Shown here one piece after another: positions 42,811 to 52,074 of a DNA stretch of 52,510 bases. Position 1 is the first letter of the stretch. Each line of letters begins with the position of its first letter. Origin of the DNA: Magnetococcales bacterium. GTDB taxonomy: Bacteria > Pseudomonadota > Magnetococcia > Magnetococcales > JADGAQ01. The translations under genes and the position numbers were made by a program. The notes below the pieces were generated by a model, which was not told the origin of the DNA, ran no database searches, and worked only from the letters and a program-made list of their open reading frames with translations. The stretch lies in the NCBI GenBank assembly GCA_015231925.1, contig JADGAQ010000008.1, positions 1-52,510 of the forward strand, written 5' to 3'.

Positions 42811-43608
42811 CTACTGCAAGGTGCGCAGGAAACCGATCAACCCCAGGCGGCGTTTTTCCGCCTTCACCCCGGTAAAGAGCATGCGGGTGCCGGCAACCAT
42901 ACCCGGAGGATCTTCCAGGAAAAGGGAGAGGGAACGTTCGTTCCAAACCAGATCGGAAGGCAGACGACGCATGGCTTCCGAATAACAGAATCCCGGTGAA
43001 CTGGCCACCGCTCGGCCCCACACCCCCCACAAAGGGGGGCCGATGAGGATTTTGCGCTGGGAGGTGAGATCGTGGCAGGCGGTGCATTTGCGGGCCTCCT
43101 CCTGTCCGGCGCTCACCCGCTCGGGATCGATGGCCCGGGTGGGATGGCCTTCGGCGGATTCGCGCAGCCGCAAGGCCAACCGGCTGACCGCCGGGGGTTT
43201 GCCCAAGGTGGAGAGATAGGCGATCACCTGGGGGCGTTCCGCCGGGCCGAGGGAGGCGTTGAAGCTCATATGGGTTCCCGGCACGACTTTGGAAGGCGAA
43301 GTGAGAAAGGCCTCCAGGGTTTCACCGTTCCAGATCAGGCACGCCCGACTTTTGGCCCGCATGCCTTCGGAATAGGAATAGTGGGGTACGGTACCCGCCT
43401 GCCGCTGCCAAACGCCGACCAGAGAGGGACCGGCCAGTCCCTGCCGGGTTTTGCCATCCAGATGGTGACAGGCCCGGCAGGCCTCGGCGAGCAGCTTGCC
43501 CCGCGCGACCTCCGCGGCGGTGCCGGCCAGGGCGGGTTCGGCAAGCCACAGCGCACCCGCCGACAGCAGGAGGTTCCGGAGCAGGCGGTTAGGGAAAAGG
43601 TCAGGCAT
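42811..43608 (-). CDS. Secreted dihaem c-type cytochrome
   Basis: 265 aa with an N-terminal signal peptide ending near ALAGTA (residue 30), then two class I cytochrome domains. The haem sites are CRACH (Cys44/Cys47/His48) and CTACH (Cys175/Cys178/His179). Probable distal Met ligands are Met114 (THMSFN) and one in GTRMLFTGVKA. It resembles fused cytochrome c4/c-552-like domains. Overlaps dapA by 8 bp, an unexpected partner for lysine synthesis. Electron-transfer partner unknown. Confidence 0.88.
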   Translation of the reverse strand: MPDLFPNRLLRNLLLSAGALWLAEPALAGTAAEVARGKLLAEACRACHHLDGKTRQGLAGPSLVGVWQRQAGTVPHYSYSEGMRAKSRACLIWNGETLEAFLTSPSKVVPGTHMSFNASLGPAERPQVIAYLSTLGKPPAVSRLALRLRESAEGHPTRAIDPERVSAGQEEARKCTACHDLTSQRKILIGPPLWGVWGRAVASSPGFCYSEAMRRLPSDLVWNERSLSLFLEDPPGMVAGTRMLFTGVKAEKRRLGLIGFLRTLQ

Positions 43609-44488
43609 GCCCCTCCGGGAGAAGGCCGAGTCGCGCCATGGCCTGACGCAGGGCTTCCCGACGGCCCTCGGAAAGAGGGGTCAGCGGGAGGCGGATCTCG
43701 GGAGTACACAGCCCCCGCAGAACTGCCGCCGCTTTGACGGGAATCGGATTGGTTTCGCAGAACATCAGGGCGTGCAGCGGCAAGAGGGCCTCGTGTTCCT
43801 GTCGGGCGCCGAACAGGTCTCCGGCCTGCCAGCGTTCCCACAGTTTGACCATGCGGTGGGGAGCCACGTTGGAAGTGACCGAGATCACCCCGTGGCCGCC
43901 GATGGCCAGGAAGGGCAGGAAGGTGCCGTCATCGCCGGAAAGCAGGGTGAAGCTGTCCCCGCAGGCGGCGTGCAGGCGCGCGGCCCGTTCCAGATCGGCG
44001 GTGGCCTCCTTGATGCCCACCACCTGGGGCAGATGAACCAGACGCAGCACGGTTTCGGCCTTCATGTCCACGGCGGTGCGTCCCGGCACGTTGTAAAGCA
44101 CCAGCGGCAGGTCCACGGAGCGGGCGATGGTTTCGTAGTGGGCCACCAGACCATCGGGGGTGGGTTTGTTGTAATAAGGGGTGATCAACAGGGCCCCGTT
44201 GGCGCCCACGCTTTTGGCGTAGCGTGTCAACTCCACCGATTCCCGCGTACAATTCGATCCGGTTCCGGCCAGCACCGGTACGCGACCCCCGACCAGCTCC
44301 ACCACCCGGCGAATGACTTCGCGGTGTTCGTCGTGGCTCAAGGTGGCCGATTCGCCGGTGGTGCCGCAGGGTACCAGGCCGTGTATGCCGTTGGCGATTT
44401 GAAATTCCACCAGGCCGGCCAAAGCGACCTGGTCGATCTCGCCATCCCGGAAGGGGGTGATCAGTGCGGTGAAGACGCCTTTGAACAT
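43601..44488 (-). CDS. dapA: 4-hydroxy-tetrahydrodipicolinate synthase
   Basis: Condenses pyruvate with aspartate semialdehyde, the first step of the lysine/diaminopimelate branch. The Schiff-base Lys160 is in VVGIKEAT, catalytic Tyr132 in LYNVPGRT, and Thr43/Thr44 in CGTTGESATL; the NCTRESVELTRYA helix is typical. 295 aa. ATG 44488 with AAGGAA 6 nt upstream is chosen because it gives the canonical MFKGVFTALITPF start; longer upstream frame is rejected. Confidence 0.96.
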   Translation of the reverse strand: MFKGVFTALITPFRDGEIDQVALAGLVEFQIANGIHGLVPCGTTGESATLSHDEHREVIRRVVELVGGRVPVLAGTGSNCTRESVELTRYAKSVGANGALLITPYYNKPTPDGLVAHYETIARSVDLPLVLYNVPGRTAVDMKAETVLRLVHLPQVVGIKEATADLERAARLHAACGDSFTLLSGDDGTFLPFLAIGGHGVISVTSNVAPHRMVKLWERWQAGDLFGARQEHEALLPLHALMFCETNPIPVKAAAVLRGLCTPEIRLPLTPLSEGRREALRQAMARLGLLPEGHA

Positions 44489-44661
44489 GGCTTGTTCCTT
44501 CATGACGGGTGCAATGGACGCAACGAGCCCTTGATCAAGCAAGCTAGCGGAATCACTGCCACATCTCAACCCGTTTTGAGCGTTGCGGGTGGGATTAACG
44601 CCCGGCATCGATTTTCCCCGGAAAAGGGGTTACTCTCGTGACCAGCTGTGGTATCTTTTGA

Positions 44662-44890
44662 CTTTCAATATGTTATCTTTTAAGTATCAAAAAAAGAAAA
44701 TGTTCTATCTTTTGACGTTGATTTTAAAAAAGTATTTTAATTAGATGATGATAATTAAAATTAATTCGTCCCGAATCTTGCAAACCTGAATATTGGTCGG
44801 CCTGGATCGTCCAAGTAGAAATAAAAGATGAAAAGTCAAAGGACAGAACATTTTCTTTTTTTGATTTTTAAAGGATTGAATATTAAAAGG
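44662..44890. repeat. Paired inverted AT-rich repeats, 118-bp core
   Basis: The left arm 44662-44716 and right arm 44835-44890. The core is AT-rich and has no ORF. The right end ATTAAAAGG supplies the AAGG ribosome-binding site of the L,D-transpeptidase gene (ATG 44898, 7 nt spacing). The neighbouring 44489-44661 stretch shows only short stems (CCCCGGAAAAGGGG near 44617). Confidence 0.9.
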
Positions 44891-44897
44891 AAACAGA

Positions 44898-45524
44898 ATG
44901 GAAAGGATGTCAATACCGCAAACCGTGGTGGCCGAAGCCCGGGAAAAGCTGCTGGCGGGTGGCTGGCGGGAAGAGAATCCGGCCCTGGTGGTCTGGGGCC
45001 AGGGACAACGGCTCTTTGCCATGGACCACCGGGGGGTCGTCGCGGTGTGGCCGGTCAGCACCGCCCGGACCGGTTTCGGCAATCGGGAAAACAGCGGCTG
45101 CACCCCGCCCGGCCTGCATCGCATTCACGCCTGTTATGGGGAGGGCCAACCTTTGGGTGCGGTGTTCAAAAGCCGTCAACCCACGGGAGAGGTGGTGCCG
45201 GAGAGCAGGGAAGCGCCAAGAGACCTGATCACCACCCGCATCCTCTGGCTGGAAGGGCTGGAGGAGGGTTGCAACCGGGGCCCGGGCATCGACAGCCGGG
45301 AACGCTACATCTACATCCACGGCACCGACGACGTGGCACGCCTGGGGCAGCCGGTCTCCGCCGGATGCGTGCGCATGCACCCCGAACACATTGCCGCCTT
45401 GTACGAACAGGTGGATACCGCTACCCTGGTCCTGATCCTGTCGGCGGAGAATGCCCAACCTACGAGTCGTAAAGATCTTCGCAATGGACAACCTGTTGAA
45501 AACGTGGACCTTGCGCCTGGCTGA
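44898..45524 (+). CDS. L,D-transpeptidase (YkuD family)
   Basis: 208 aa with the YkuD catalytic signature: IHGTDD and SAGCVRM, the Cys being the nucleophile (about residue 157). Enzymes of this family form 3-3 cross-links in peptidoglycan or attach lipoproteins. No signal peptide is evident at the chosen start, which is unusual for a periplasmic enzyme; the family also has cytosolic-looking members in this size class. ATG 44898 lies 7 nt after AAGG in the repeat. Its 3' end overlaps the next gene by up to 74 bp. Confidence 0.85.
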   Translation: MERMSIPQTVVAEAREKLLAGGWREENPALVVWGQGQRLFAMDHRGVVAVWPVSTARTGFGNRENSGCTPPGLHRIHACYGEGQPLGAVFKSRQPTGEVVPESREAPRDLITTRILWLEGLEEGCNRGPGIDSRERYIYIHGTDDVARLGQPVSAGCVRMHPEHIAALYEQVDTATLVLILSAENAQPTSRKDLRNGQPVENVDLAPG

Positions 45525-46545
45525 TCCGCACATTTCCGGACTTCTGGCGGCGTTGACCATCGGCACCCTGGTCGTGGTGGGACTGGGACCGGCCATCGGC
45601 CCCTTTCTGACCGCGCTGGTGGTGGCCTATCTCCTGGAAGGGCTGATCCGCCCCCTGACACGCATCCGTGTTCCCCGCATCCTGGCGGTATTCGTGGTCT
45701 TCAGCCTGTTCATCCTGCTGTTGCTGCTCTTCTTTCTGGTACTGATGCCGACGTTGGCGCAACAGATTTCCCAGTTGATCGATGAAGTGCCCCGCATCAA
45801 TCGCACCCTGCAGGAGATTCTGGTGCGCTTTTCGGCCTATGCGGCAGGATTGGTCAATCCGGCCATGGTGGAAAATCTCCTGTTGCGCCTGGTGGAGGCC
45901 TCCCAGAATCTGCTGGCCAGTACCGTCACCTACCTGCTGCACGGTTTGCCGGGACTGTTTTCCATTTTGATCTATCTCTTTCTGGTGCCTTTTCTGGTCT
46001 TCTTCTTCCTCAAGGACAAGGAGGCGATGCTGGTGGCGGTGCAGCGTTTTCTGCCCCGAAACCGCACGCTGCTCATCCGGGTCATGCGGGATGTGGATGC
46101 CGGAACCGGCGGCTATATTCGCGGCAAGGTCTGGGAAACCCTTTTGCTGGGGCTGGTGACCTACATCGTCTTCGCCTTGATGAACTTCCAGTATGCCATG
46201 CTGCTGGCCATTCTCACCGGACTCTCCGCCCTGATCCCCTTTCTGGGGGTGATGGTGGTGATCATCCCGGTGGCGGTGCTGGGGGTGGTGCAGTGGGGCC
46301 TGACCTTCGAGGCGGTCAAGCCGCTGATCGCCTACAGCATCCTGCAACTGGTGGACGGCAATATCGTGGCCCCCCTGATCCTGGGCGAGGCGGTGAAGAT
46401 CCATCCCGTGACCATTATCCTGGCGGTGCTGGTTTTCGGTTATCTGGCGGGCCTGCTGGGGGTCTTTTTCGCGGTGCCCCTGGCCATCCTGGTGAGAAGC
46501 GTCTTCGAGGTGCTGCGCAACCCGGATCCCCGGACCGGTCCATGA
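45451..46545 (+). CDS. AI-2E/PerM family membrane transporter
   Basis: 364 aa with about eight transmembrane helices in the AI-2E exporter family pattern: paired N-terminal helices, a central soluble loop with QQISQLIDEVPRIN, a FLKDKEAM loop, and a C-terminal core GLSALIPFLGVMVVIIP, DGNIVAPLILGEAVKIHPVTI. Proposed roles include ion/H+ exchange and export of autoinducer-2; neither can be told from sequence. ATG 45484 is a shorter alternative that would remove most of the overlap with the upstream gene. It overlaps the next gene (ATGA). Confidence 0.88.
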   Translation: MPNLRVVKIFAMDNLLKTWTLRLADPHISGLLAALTIGTLVVVGLGPAIGPFLTALVVAYLLEGLIRPLTRIRVPRILAVFVVFSLFILLLLLFFLVLMPTLAQQISQLIDEVPRINRTLQEILVRFSAYAAGLVNPAMVENLLLRLVEASQNLLASTVTYLLHGLPGLFSILIYLFLVPFLVFFFLKDKEAMLVAVQRFLPRNRTLLIRVMRDVDAGTGGYIRGKVWETLLLGLVTYIVFALMNFQYAMLLAILTGLSALIPFLGVMVVIIPVAVLGVVQWGLTFEAVKPLIAYSILQLVDGNIVAPLILGEAVKIHPVTIILAVLVFGYLAGLLGVFFAVPLAILVRSVFEVLRNPDPRTGP

Positions 46546-47792
46546 CCCGCCGGGAACACGCCATCGGCCTTCTGCAAGCCTTTTTCCGCCAGCCGGGACC
46601 ACTTGACCTCTCCCTGGCGGCCTACTTTCGCGCCCATCCCGAACTGGGAGTGCGGGATCGCCGCGTGGTGCGCACCCTCTGCTACGCCGTGGTGCGTCAC
46701 CGCTGCCTCCTGGAAGAGGAGGGGGGCGTGGAACCCGCCGGGCAACTGGCGGCCCTGGTTGGTCTGCAAGGTGGGGAACCCGACGGCGCGCCCGGTGAGG
46801 AGGAGGCCTGTCTGGCCGACCTGCAACGCCGGGCCTCGACCTTGCCGACGCCCTGGCAACGCCACAGCCTGCCCTCCTGGCTTTGGCAGCGGCTGGCCGG
46901 AGACCGGGACGAGGCACAGGCCGAAGCCCTGGCGACCTTTCTCAACGGTACGGCTCCCCTCGATCTGCGTCCCAGCAGGCGACGCCACACCCGCCAAACC
47001 TGGCTGGAGCGGTGGCAGGAGGCCGGGTTCGACTGCCGGGCCACCCCCTGGTCCCCGTGGGGTTTGCGTTTTCCCCAGCCGGTCTCGCTGGAAGGGCATG
47101 CGCTCTTCGCGGAGGGGGCTTGCGAAGTCCAGGACGAAGGCAGTCAACTGATCGTGCCCCTGCTGAATCCCCAATCCGGTCAGCTCCTGGTCGATCTCTG
47201 CGCCGGAGCGGGGGGCAAAAGCCTGCAGATGGCCGATCTCCTCGACAACCGGGGCGAGGTGATCGCCTGCGATACCGCCCTCAACCGGTTGCAACGCCTG
47301 CCTCCCAGGGCCAGGAAATCGGGTCTTTCGATTATTCACCTCTTGCCTCTGCGCCACGAACGCGATAAAAAATTACTGAAACTTGCGCAAAAAGCGGATG
47401 GGGTATTGGTGGATGCCCCCTGCTCGGCCTCCGGCACCTGGCGACGCCATCCCGATCTCAAATGGCGGGCGGATCCGGGGGAGATGGCGGTGTTTCCCCT
47501 GCGCCAGGGAGCGCTTCTGGCGGCGGGGGCTCAGTTGGTCCGACCCGGAGGTCGTCTGGTCTACGCCACCTGCTCGGTGTTTGCAGAGGAAAACGAAAAG
47601 GTGGTATCCTCCTTTCTTGCCGATTATCCGGAATTTTCTCTGGTTTCCGTAACGAAGACACTGGCTGGCTTCGGGATTGTGTCGTTGCCGAATGGGGAAC
47701 CCTTCCTTCGGATGGTTCCTCATGTTACCAATACGGATGGATTTTTTGCTGCACTTCTGATGCGTGCTTCAACAAGGAATCGCAATCGATGA
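46542..47792 (+). CDS. rRNA (cytosine-5) methyltransferase, RsmB/NSUN type
   Basis: 416 aa SAM-dependent RNA m5C methyltransferase, probably acting on 16S rRNA C967 like RsmB. An N-terminal NusB-like helical region ([26 protein letters not shown]) precedes the Rossmann domain with [26 protein letters not shown], the two catalytic cysteines in [18 protein letters not shown] and [14 protein letters not shown]. The NusB part is diverged and the SAM-loop spacing normal. Coupled by ATGA to the permease upstream and to purH downstream. Confidence 0.9.
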   Translation: MTRREHAIGLLQAFFRQPGPLDLSLAAYFRAHPELGVRDRRVVRTLCYAVVRHRCLLEEEGGVEPAGQLAALVGLQGGEPDGAPGEEEACLADLQRRASTLPTPWQRHSLPSWLWQRLAGDRDEAQAEALATFLNGTAPLDLRPSRRRHTRQTWLERWQEAGFDCRATPWSPWGLRFPQPVSLEGHALFAEGACEVQDEGSQLIVPLLNPQSGQLLVDLCAGAGGKSLQMADLLDNRGEVIACDTALNRLQRLPPRARKSGLSIIHLLPLRHERDKKLLKLAQKADGVLVDAPCSASGTWRRHPDLKWRADPGEMAVFPLRQGALLAAGAQLVRPGGRLVYATCSVFAEENEKVVSSFLADYPEFSLVSVTKTLAGFGIVSLPNGEPFLRMVPHVTNTDGFFAALLMRASTRNRNR

Positions 47793-49396
47793 ACACCATC
47801 AAACGCGCTCTGGTCAGCGTTTCCGACAAGACCGGCCTGCCAAAATTCTGTCAGGGACTCGCCTCCCTGGATGTCAAGATCGTCTCGACCGGTGGTACTG
47901 CGGAGCTGTTGAAAAAACACGGCATTCCCGTCATGCAGATTTCGGAGCTGACCGGTTTTCCCGAAATGCTCGACGGACGGGTGAAGACGCTGCATCCCAA
48001 AGTACACGGGGGCATCCTGAGCGTGCGGGACAATCCCAAACATCAGGTTCACATGAAGATCCACGGCATTCGCCCCATCGATATGGTGGTGGTGAATCTC
48101 TATCCCTTCGAGAAGACCGTGGCCGATCCCCAGTGCGTATTGGAACTGGCCATCGAGAACATCGATATCGGCGGTCCCTCCATGTTGCGCTCCGCCGCCA
48201 AGAACTACCGCTTCGTCTCCGCCGTGACCGATCCGGAGGATTACGATCGTATTCTGGAAGAGATGCGGCTGAACTGCGGTGCCATGTCCGAAAGCACCAA
48301 CGCCTACCTGGCGCGCAAAGCCTTCACCCGCACGGCGGCCTACGACGCGGCCATCAGCAACTGGCTCTGCTCCCTGGACGAAAACGGTACCCCGGATCTC
48401 TTTCCCAGCAGCGTCACGCTGCAGTTTCGCAAATCCCAGGAGATGCGTTACGGGGAGAATCCCCATCAGCGCGCCGCGTTCTATGTGCAACCCAAAGCCT
48501 CGGGCTCGGTGGTGGCCGGGGCCAAACAGCTGCAGGGCAAAGAGCTCTCCTTCAACAACATCAACGACGCCAACGGCGCTCTGGAGCTGGTCAAGGAGTT
48601 CTCGGAAGCCGCGGTGGTGATCGTCAAACACACCAATCCCTGCGGTGTGGCCCAGAACCCGGACATCCTGGAAGCCTATCGTCGCGCCAGGGCGGCGGAT
48701 CCGGTTTCGGCTTTCGGCGGTATCATCGCCTGCAATCGGGAGATCACCGGTGCGGTGGCCCGGGAGATTTCCAGCACCTTCGTGGAGGCGGTCATCGCCC
48801 CGGGTTTCGATGCGGAAGCCTTGGAAGTCCTGGGCGCCAAGAAGAATCTGCGCCTCTTGCAGCTTTCGGGAACGGTGGGACCGGACGAAGCGGTGCCTCC
48901 GGGTCTGGAGGGATTCGATTTCAAACGGGTGGCGGGGGGACTGCTGATTCAGGAGGCGGATCGCCATGTGCTGGACCCCGCCTCCCTGCGGCTGGTCACC
49001 CGCCGGGAACCGACACCGGAAGAGTTGCAGGATCTCCTGTTCGCCTGGAAGGTGACCAAGCACGTCAAATCGAACGCCATCGTCTACGCCAGGGAGTGTT
49101 GTACCGTGGGGGTGGGCGCCGGTCAGATGAGCCGGGTGGATGCCTCGCGCATTGCGGTTTGGAAGGCCCAGGAAATCGCCCGGGAAGCCGGTCGCACGGA
49201 CAACCCCGTTCTTGGTTCGGTTCTTGCATCGGATGCATTCTTTCCCTTCCGGGATGGGGTGGACGCCGCCGCCGAAGCGGGGGCCAAAGCCATCATCCAA
49301 CCCGGCGGATCGGTGCGGGACGAGGAAGTCATTCTCGCCGCCGACAGCCATGGCATGGCCATGGTGTTTACCGGAGTGCGTCACTTCCGGCACTGA
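47789..49396 (+). CDS. purH: Bifunctional AICAR formyltransferase/IMP cyclohydrolase
   Basis: Catalyses the last two steps of de novo IMP synthesis. The IMP cyclohydrolase domain (about 1-195) has [36 protein letters not shown] and [18 protein letters not shown]. The transformylase domain carries [41 protein letters not shown] and [35 protein letters not shown]. 535 aa. ATG 47789 has AAGGAA 9 nt upstream and overlaps the rRNA methyltransferase stop (ATGA). Confidence 0.97.
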   Translation: MNTIKRALVSVSDKTGLPKFCQGLASLDVKIVSTGGTAELLKKHGIPVMQISELTGFPEMLDGRVKTLHPKVHGGILSVRDNPKHQVHMKIHGIRPIDMVVVNLYPFEKTVADPQCVLELAIENIDIGGPSMLRSAAKNYRFVSAVTDPEDYDRILEEMRLNCGAMSESTNAYLARKAFTRTAAYDAAISNWLCSLDENGTPDLFPSSVTLQFRKSQEMRYGENPHQRAAFYVQPKASGSVVAGAKQLQGKELSFNNINDANGALELVKEFSEAAVVIVKHTNPCGVAQNPDILEAYRRARAADPVSAFGGIIACNREITGAVAREISSTFVEAVIAPGFDAEALEVLGAKKNLRLLQLSGTVGPDEAVPPGLEGFDFKRVAGGLLIQEADRHVLDPASLRLVTRREPTPEELQDLLFAWKVTKHVKSNAIVYARECCTVGVGAGQMSRVDASRIAVWKAQEIAREAGRTDNPVLGSVLASDAFFPFRDGVDAAAEAGAKAIIQPGGSVRDEEVILAADSHGMAMVFTGVRHFRH

Positions 49397-49419
49397 CTGT
49401 TCATGCAAAGGTGGCCTCA

Positions 49420-50040
49420 ATGAAACGCATCACCATCGCTTCTCTGCTGGTGTTCCTGTTGGCTCCCGTCATGGGGGTGCAGGGAGACGAAGCCGGTTAT
49501 CGCACCTGGGAAAAGGGCCTCAAGTCCCGGTCCGACCTCTCCACCCGGGCGGCCAAAGGAGAAGCCTATCCCCAGATCGAACGGGGCTACTGCTATATAA
49601 CCGGCAAGGGGGGCTGCATCCGGCAGTTGGCCAGTGGTACGGATCTCTGGATGAAAGCCCTGCGTCAAGGGGAACACTGGATCATCAATGACCTGATCCT
49701 TTCCCTGGCGGAAGAGAGCCCCAGCGGAAAAAAGGATCCGGGGATTCCCTGGATGCGCGACTGGAAACCCCTGTGCGAAGCGGCCGGCTATGCCAAGGAA
49801 CATCAGCTCGAAAGCCTCATGGGCGGAACGCAGAAAAGCTATGCCGCCTTGTGCTTCCTGGCAGGCAAGTTTGTGGAACGGGATGAAGAGTACGGTGTGC
49901 AGTTGCTGGAGATGGCCCACACCGACAACGGCCTGACCGATGCCGGTGAGATCCTCGCCGATATCTTTGCCAAGGGTCGCTACGGTATCGCGGTCAATCG
50001 GGCGCGGTCGGCTTCCTACCGGCAGACGCCTTCTCACTGA
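49420..50040 (+). CDS. Secreted protein of unknown function (206 aa)
   Basis: A signal peptide (MKRITIASLLVFLLAPVMGVQG) is followed by a mature domain of about 180 residues that is rich in Gly, Trp, Tyr and Cys. Short helical pairs with GYCYITGKGGCIRQL, AAGYAKEHQLESLMG and YGVQLLEMAHTDNGLTDAGEILADIFAKGRYG are consistent with degenerate Sel1/TPR-like repeats. The four or so cysteines could make disulfides in the periplasm. It sits 23 bp after purH and ends at a strong terminator, so it is probably the last gene of that operon. Function not recognised. Confidence 0.75.
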   Translation: MKRITIASLLVFLLAPVMGVQGDEAGYRTWEKGLKSRSDLSTRAAKGEAYPQIERGYCYITGKGGCIRQLASGTDLWMKALRQGEHWIINDLILSLAEESPSGKKDPGIPWMRDWKPLCEAAGYAKEHQLESLMGGTQKSYAALCFLAGKFVERDEEYGVQLLEMAHTDNGLTDAGEILADIFAKGRYGIAVNRARSASYRQTPSH

Positions 50041-50069
50041 TCCCTCCGTCTGTCCCCACGTTTCAGCCC

Positions 50070-50104
50070 AGGCGCTCCGTTTACGGGGCGCCTTTGCTTT
50101 TTTC
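50070..50104 (+). terminator. Intrinsic terminator
   Basis: AGGCGCTCC-GTTTAC-GGGGCGCCT with TTTGCTTTTTTCT. A 9-bp GC-rich stem (one G-T pair) and a U-tract, 30 bp after the secreted protein's stop. Confidence 0.88.
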
Positions 50105-50213
50105 TCTGCCTCCATCCGGGAACTTTCCTTCTCACGCTGTCTCTAACCGCCAATGTACCCCGAAAGGTTGGAAAATTTTGGCTATCCACGTTTCCCGTAA
50201 AAGGAGGGAGTGA

Positions 50214-50414
50214 ATGAAAGCAAATGTTGGAAATCTGGATCGTGGCCTCCGCATCTTGATTGGGGTTGTTATTCTGCCCCAGGCGTTCATCGGTTTGCAG
50301 ACTCCTTGGGCCTGGTTGGGTCTTATCCCGCTGTTGACAGGATTCATCCGCTTTTGTCCCATCTATCCCCTGGTTGGCCTCAATACCTGCTCCACCGAAG
50401 ACACCAGCCGCTGA
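50214..50414 (+). CDS. DUF2892 family inner membrane protein
   Basis: 66 aa with KANVGNLDRGLRILIGVVIL and TGFIRFCPIYPLVGLNTC, the DUF2892 (YgaP-C-like) pattern of a two-helix membrane hairpin. The RCCP-like FCPIY and NTC cysteines recall DUF2892 proteins tied to rhodanese or sulfur chemistry, but no rhodanese is fused. AGGAGG lies about 8 nt upstream of ATG. It stands alone between two terminators. Confidence 0.85.
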   Translation: MKANVGNLDRGLRILIGVVILPQAFIGLQTPWAWLGLIPLLTGFIRFCPIYPLVGLNTCSTEDTSR

Positions 50415-50453
50415 GGGTTTTCTCGTATCGATACACAGGCCTCGACGTGCGGA

Positions 50454-50494
50454 GGGGGTTGGGAGGAGTCGCTCCTTCCAACCCCCTTTTCTTT
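50454..50494 (+). terminator. Intrinsic terminator
   Basis: GGGGGTTGGGAGGAG-TCG-CTCCTTCCAACCCCC (one mismatch, 15-bp stem) followed by TTTTCTTT. It ends the DUF2892 transcript. Confidence 0.9.
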
Positions 50495-50599
50495 GCCACG
50501 CCGGTTTCGCAAAATATCCCGGAGATGCCTGGATCCTGGATTCTTGAGCGGAATTTAGCCATGCTGGTATCGCGGGGAAACGCTTCGACATCAGGGCCT

Positions 50600-50740
50600 G
50601 TTAACCATCACCCTCTTTTGGCCCCTGGCGGCGTTGCAATCCGGTTCGGAATGCTCATGCCGGAGAACTGCACTCCGCTTCCTCACCGTCTTGCGCCTTG
50701 CCAGGAACCAAAATCTGGCGATTGTTAACACGCTCTAACG
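50600..50740. other. Non-coding spacer before purD with possible element remnant
   Basis: Bounded by GGCCTGTTAAC (about 50597-50607) and GTTAACACGCTCT (about 50724-50736), which are short imperfect inverted ends around GC-rich DNA without a gene. It could be a remnant of a transposon or simply chance. The purD RBS (AAAAGG, 50746-50751) is just beyond. No promoter was assigned. Confidence 0.25.
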
Positions 50741-50757
50741 GGCGAAAAGGATGTGAC

Positions 50758-52065
50758 ATGGGCATGAAGATTTTGCTGGTGGGAAGTGGCGGGCGTGAAC
50801 ACGCCCTGGCCTGGAAGATTGCCCGTTCTCCCCTGGTGGAGCGTCTGTGGTGTGCCCCGGGCAACGCCGGCATGGCTCGGGAGGGCAAATGTGTCTCCAT
50901 TCAGGCGGATGATGTGGATGCCCTGGTGCGTTTCGCCAGGGAGAAGCAGATCGATCTGGTGGTGGTGGGGCCGGAAGTATCCCTGGTGCTGGGCCTGGTG
51001 GATGCCCTGAATGCGGTCGGCATCGCCGCCTTCGGTCCGAGTCGGGCGGCGGCGGAGATCGAGGGCTCCAAGGTCTTCATGAAACAGGTGTTGAACAAGG
51101 CGGGCATTCTGACGGCGGGTCACGGGGTATTCACCGACATTCAGGCGGCCCGGGCCTATGTGCAGGGGCAGGGAGCGCCCATCGTGATCAAGGCATCGGG
51201 TCTGGCGGCGGGCAAGGGGGTGACGGTTTGCCACTCCCTGCCGATGGCCATGGAGACCCTGAACCGCATCATGGTGCAGCGGGAGTTGGGCAGCGCCGGC
51301 GAAACCGTGGTGGTCGAGGAGTATCTGGAAGGGGAGGAGGCCTCTTTCCTCGTTCTGGTGGATGGCAAGAACGTCATTCCCCTGGCCGGTTGCCAGGACC
51401 ATAAAGCACTGGGAGAGGGGGACACCGGTCCCAACACCGGCGGCATGGGGGCCTACTCCCCGGCGCCGGTGTTGAGTCAGCGCCTGACCCAGCGGGTTCT
51501 CGATCAGATCATCGAACCCACGGTGGCCACCCTGGCCGCCATGGGGCGTCCCTATCGCGGGGTGCTGTATGCGGGACTGATGATCGACGGATCGCGGATT
51601 CAGGTGTTGGAGTACAACGCCCGCTTCGGAGATCCGGAGACCCAGCCTCTCATGATGCGGATGAAGTCCGATCTGGTGCCGCTGATGATGGCGGCTTCCG
51701 GCGGTTCGCTGGCGGATTGCGCCATCGAGTGGGATCCGCGCACGGCGTTGTGCGTGGTGATGGCCTCCGGGGGGTATCCCATGTCGTATCGCAAGGGGTT
51801 GCCGATTTCCGGTTTGGATACGGTGGCCAATCTGGAGGATGTGCAGGTTTTTCATGCCGGCACCGCCCAGAAGGGTCAGACGCTGGTTACCGACGGCGGG
51901 CGGGTGCTGGGGGTGACGGCCCTGGGCGAAAACGCCACGGCGGCGCGGCAACGGGCTTACGAGGCGGTACGTCTCATTCGTTGGGAAGAGGCCTATTACC
52001 GGCGGGATATCGGTTATCGGGCGGTGGCGCGGGAAGCGGAAGAGGAGTATCCGGACCAGGCCTGA
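50758..52065 (+). CDS. purD: Phosphoribosylamine-glycine ligase
   Basis: An ATP-grasp enzyme of purine synthesis joining phosphoribosylamine and glycine. N-terminal ILLVGSGGREHALAWKIARS, GPEVSLVLGLVDAL, FGPSRAAAEIEGSKVFMK, APIVIKASGLAAGKGV, VVVEEYLEGEEASFLVLVDG, DHKALGEGDTGPNTGGMGAYSPAP and the metal-ligating VLEYNARFGDPETQ are all intact. 435 aa. ATG 50758 has AAGG 8 nt upstream; ATG 50764 is also possible. Purine partner purH is 1.4 kb upstream but separated by two terminators. Confidence 0.97.
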   Translation: MGMKILLVGSGGREHALAWKIARSPLVERLWCAPGNAGMAREGKCVSIQADDVDALVRFAREKQIDLVVVGPEVSLVLGLVDALNAVGIAAFGPSRAAAEIEGSKVFMKQVLNKAGILTAGHGVFTDIQAARAYVQGQGAPIVIKASGLAAGKGVTVCHSLPMAMETLNRIMVQRELGSAGETVVVEEYLEGEEASFLVLVDGKNVIPLAGCQDHKALGEGDTGPNTGGMGAYSPAPVLSQRLTQRVLDQIIEPTVATLAAMGRPYRGVLYAGLMIDGSRIQVLEYNARFGDPETQPLMMRMKSDLVPLMMAASGGSLADCAIEWDPRTALCVVMASGGYPMSYRKGLPISGLDTVANLEDVQVFHAGTAQKGQTLVTDGGRVLGVTALGENATAARQRAYEAVRLIRWEEAYYRRDIGYRAVAREAEEEYPDQA

Positions 52066-52074
52066 GAAATCAAT

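Noticed and set aside
44898-44910. Alternative start of the L,D-transpeptidase at ATG 44907
   Set aside because: The ATG at 44898 has a better-spaced AAGG. The choice changes three residues and no motif.
50600-50740. A complete insertion sequence before purD
   Set aside because: Only short imperfect GTTAAC-containing ends are seen, with no transposase reading frame and no target duplication.
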